Shown: positions 63,858 through 64,000 of the stretch, piece after piece | Layout: the number at the start of each line of letters is the position of its first letter | Numbering within the stretch: the first letter of the stretch is position 1 | Source: an uncultured Pseudomonadota bacterium | GTDB lineage: Bacteria; Myxococcota_A; UBA796; GCA-2862545 | DNA length: 64,000 nucleotides | Assembly (NCBI GenBank): GCA_903861005.1 | Contig: CAIOSP010000068.1 | Coordinates: 62,001-126,000, forward strand | Direction: 5' to 3' | Made by a program: the position numbers and the translations under genes | Notes under the pieces: generated by a model | Database searches by the model: none | The model's input: only the letters and a program-made list of their open reading frames with translations | What the model was told of the DNA's origin: nothing

Positions 63858-64000
63858 TCGAGGCCCTTGAACGGCCCGATGGCGCCGACGTAGGCGCGGC
63901 TATCGATCTTGGACGCGTCCTTGTCGGGCAGCGTCAGCCGCGCGATCACGTCGGTCGCCAAGGGCACCTCGGGGGGGCAGGCGAACGCGTTGCGGTAGGT
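63854..64000 (-). CDS. Unknown protein, C-terminal 48 residues (partial)
   Basis: Open from the end of the window to a TAG at 63856-63854. The visible part includes NAFACPPEVPLATDVIARLT, then LPDKDASKIDSRAYVGAIGP and ends FKGLD. One Cys. It is not enough to assign a family. Gene orientation is supported by the clean convergent junction with the ABC permease. Confidence 0.5.
   Translation of the reverse strand, partial: TYRNAFACPPEVPLATDVIARLTLPDKDASKIDSRAYVGAIGPFKGLD

Overview
The window is a GC-rich (about 70 % by eye), densely coded bacterial chromosome segment. It most likely comes from a myxobacterium or other Myxococcota relative. The reasons are three exported proteins with a MYXO-CTERM-type tail (Cys/Gly-Gly, one hydrophobic helix, terminal Arg cluster), more than a dozen predicted lipoproteins, a Hanks-type Ser/Thr kinase beside FHA-like and vWA proteins, DUF2330 and MopE-type proteins, an AgmX/PglI-like protein, and Asp-Thr-Asp linkers in many exported proteins. 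No rRNA, tRNA, CRISPR array, insertion sequence or prophage was seen.

Region 1 (1-7490) is an aerobic respiration locus: the 3' end of caa3-oxidase subunit II, subunits I and III, and a subunit IV fused to a second cytochrome c domain, closed by a clear intrinsic terminator. Then follow ctaG, a YtkA-like lipoprotein and a di-haem peroxidase-like lipoprotein in overlapping frames, and a SURF1-type assembly factor on the other strand. Region 2 (7574-26415) is a mosaic of short units: an exported trypsin-like protease, a DUF4331 protein split into two exported polypeptides, branched-chain aminotransferase, a PQQ-propeller lipoprotein, small enzymes and regulators, a three-gene envelope operon that includes a metal-site-degenerate CehA-like protein, queE, a mono-haem lipoprotein, and a lipoprotein with a 14-unit GGC repeat.

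Region 3 (26450-39895) looks like a signalling and envelope block. It starts with a Ser/Thr kinase fused to DUF1707 and LiaF-like domains, then about 1.2 kb of non-coding repeats (a 43-bp-period array plus two 160-bp nested inverted repeats). After that come an unknown helical protein with a structured leader and a strong terminator, two divergent FHA-like membrane proteins, a vWA protein, and a run of exported proteins of unknown function. Region 4 (39989-56140) holds an FG-GAP lipoprotein, a decayed lipoprotein gene, the glyoxylate shunt pair aceB-aceA, small lipoproteins, DUF2330 and MopE-type MYXO-CTERM proteins, glutamate-semialdehyde dehydrogenase, an intact CehA-type PHP protein, and a barrel-lipoprotein plus hydrolase pair.

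Region 5 (56158-64000) has a phosphohexomutase convergent with two tandem hybrid histidine kinases. One of these has Gln in place of the phospho-accepting His. An ABC exporter pair and the end of an unknown gene complete the window.

The strongest candidates for new biology are the repeat island with its kinase/FHA/vWA surroundings, the kinase-DUF1707-LiaF fusion, the split DUF4331 pair, the His-less kinase paired with an intact paralogue, and the unusual cytochrome c appendages of the oxidase.
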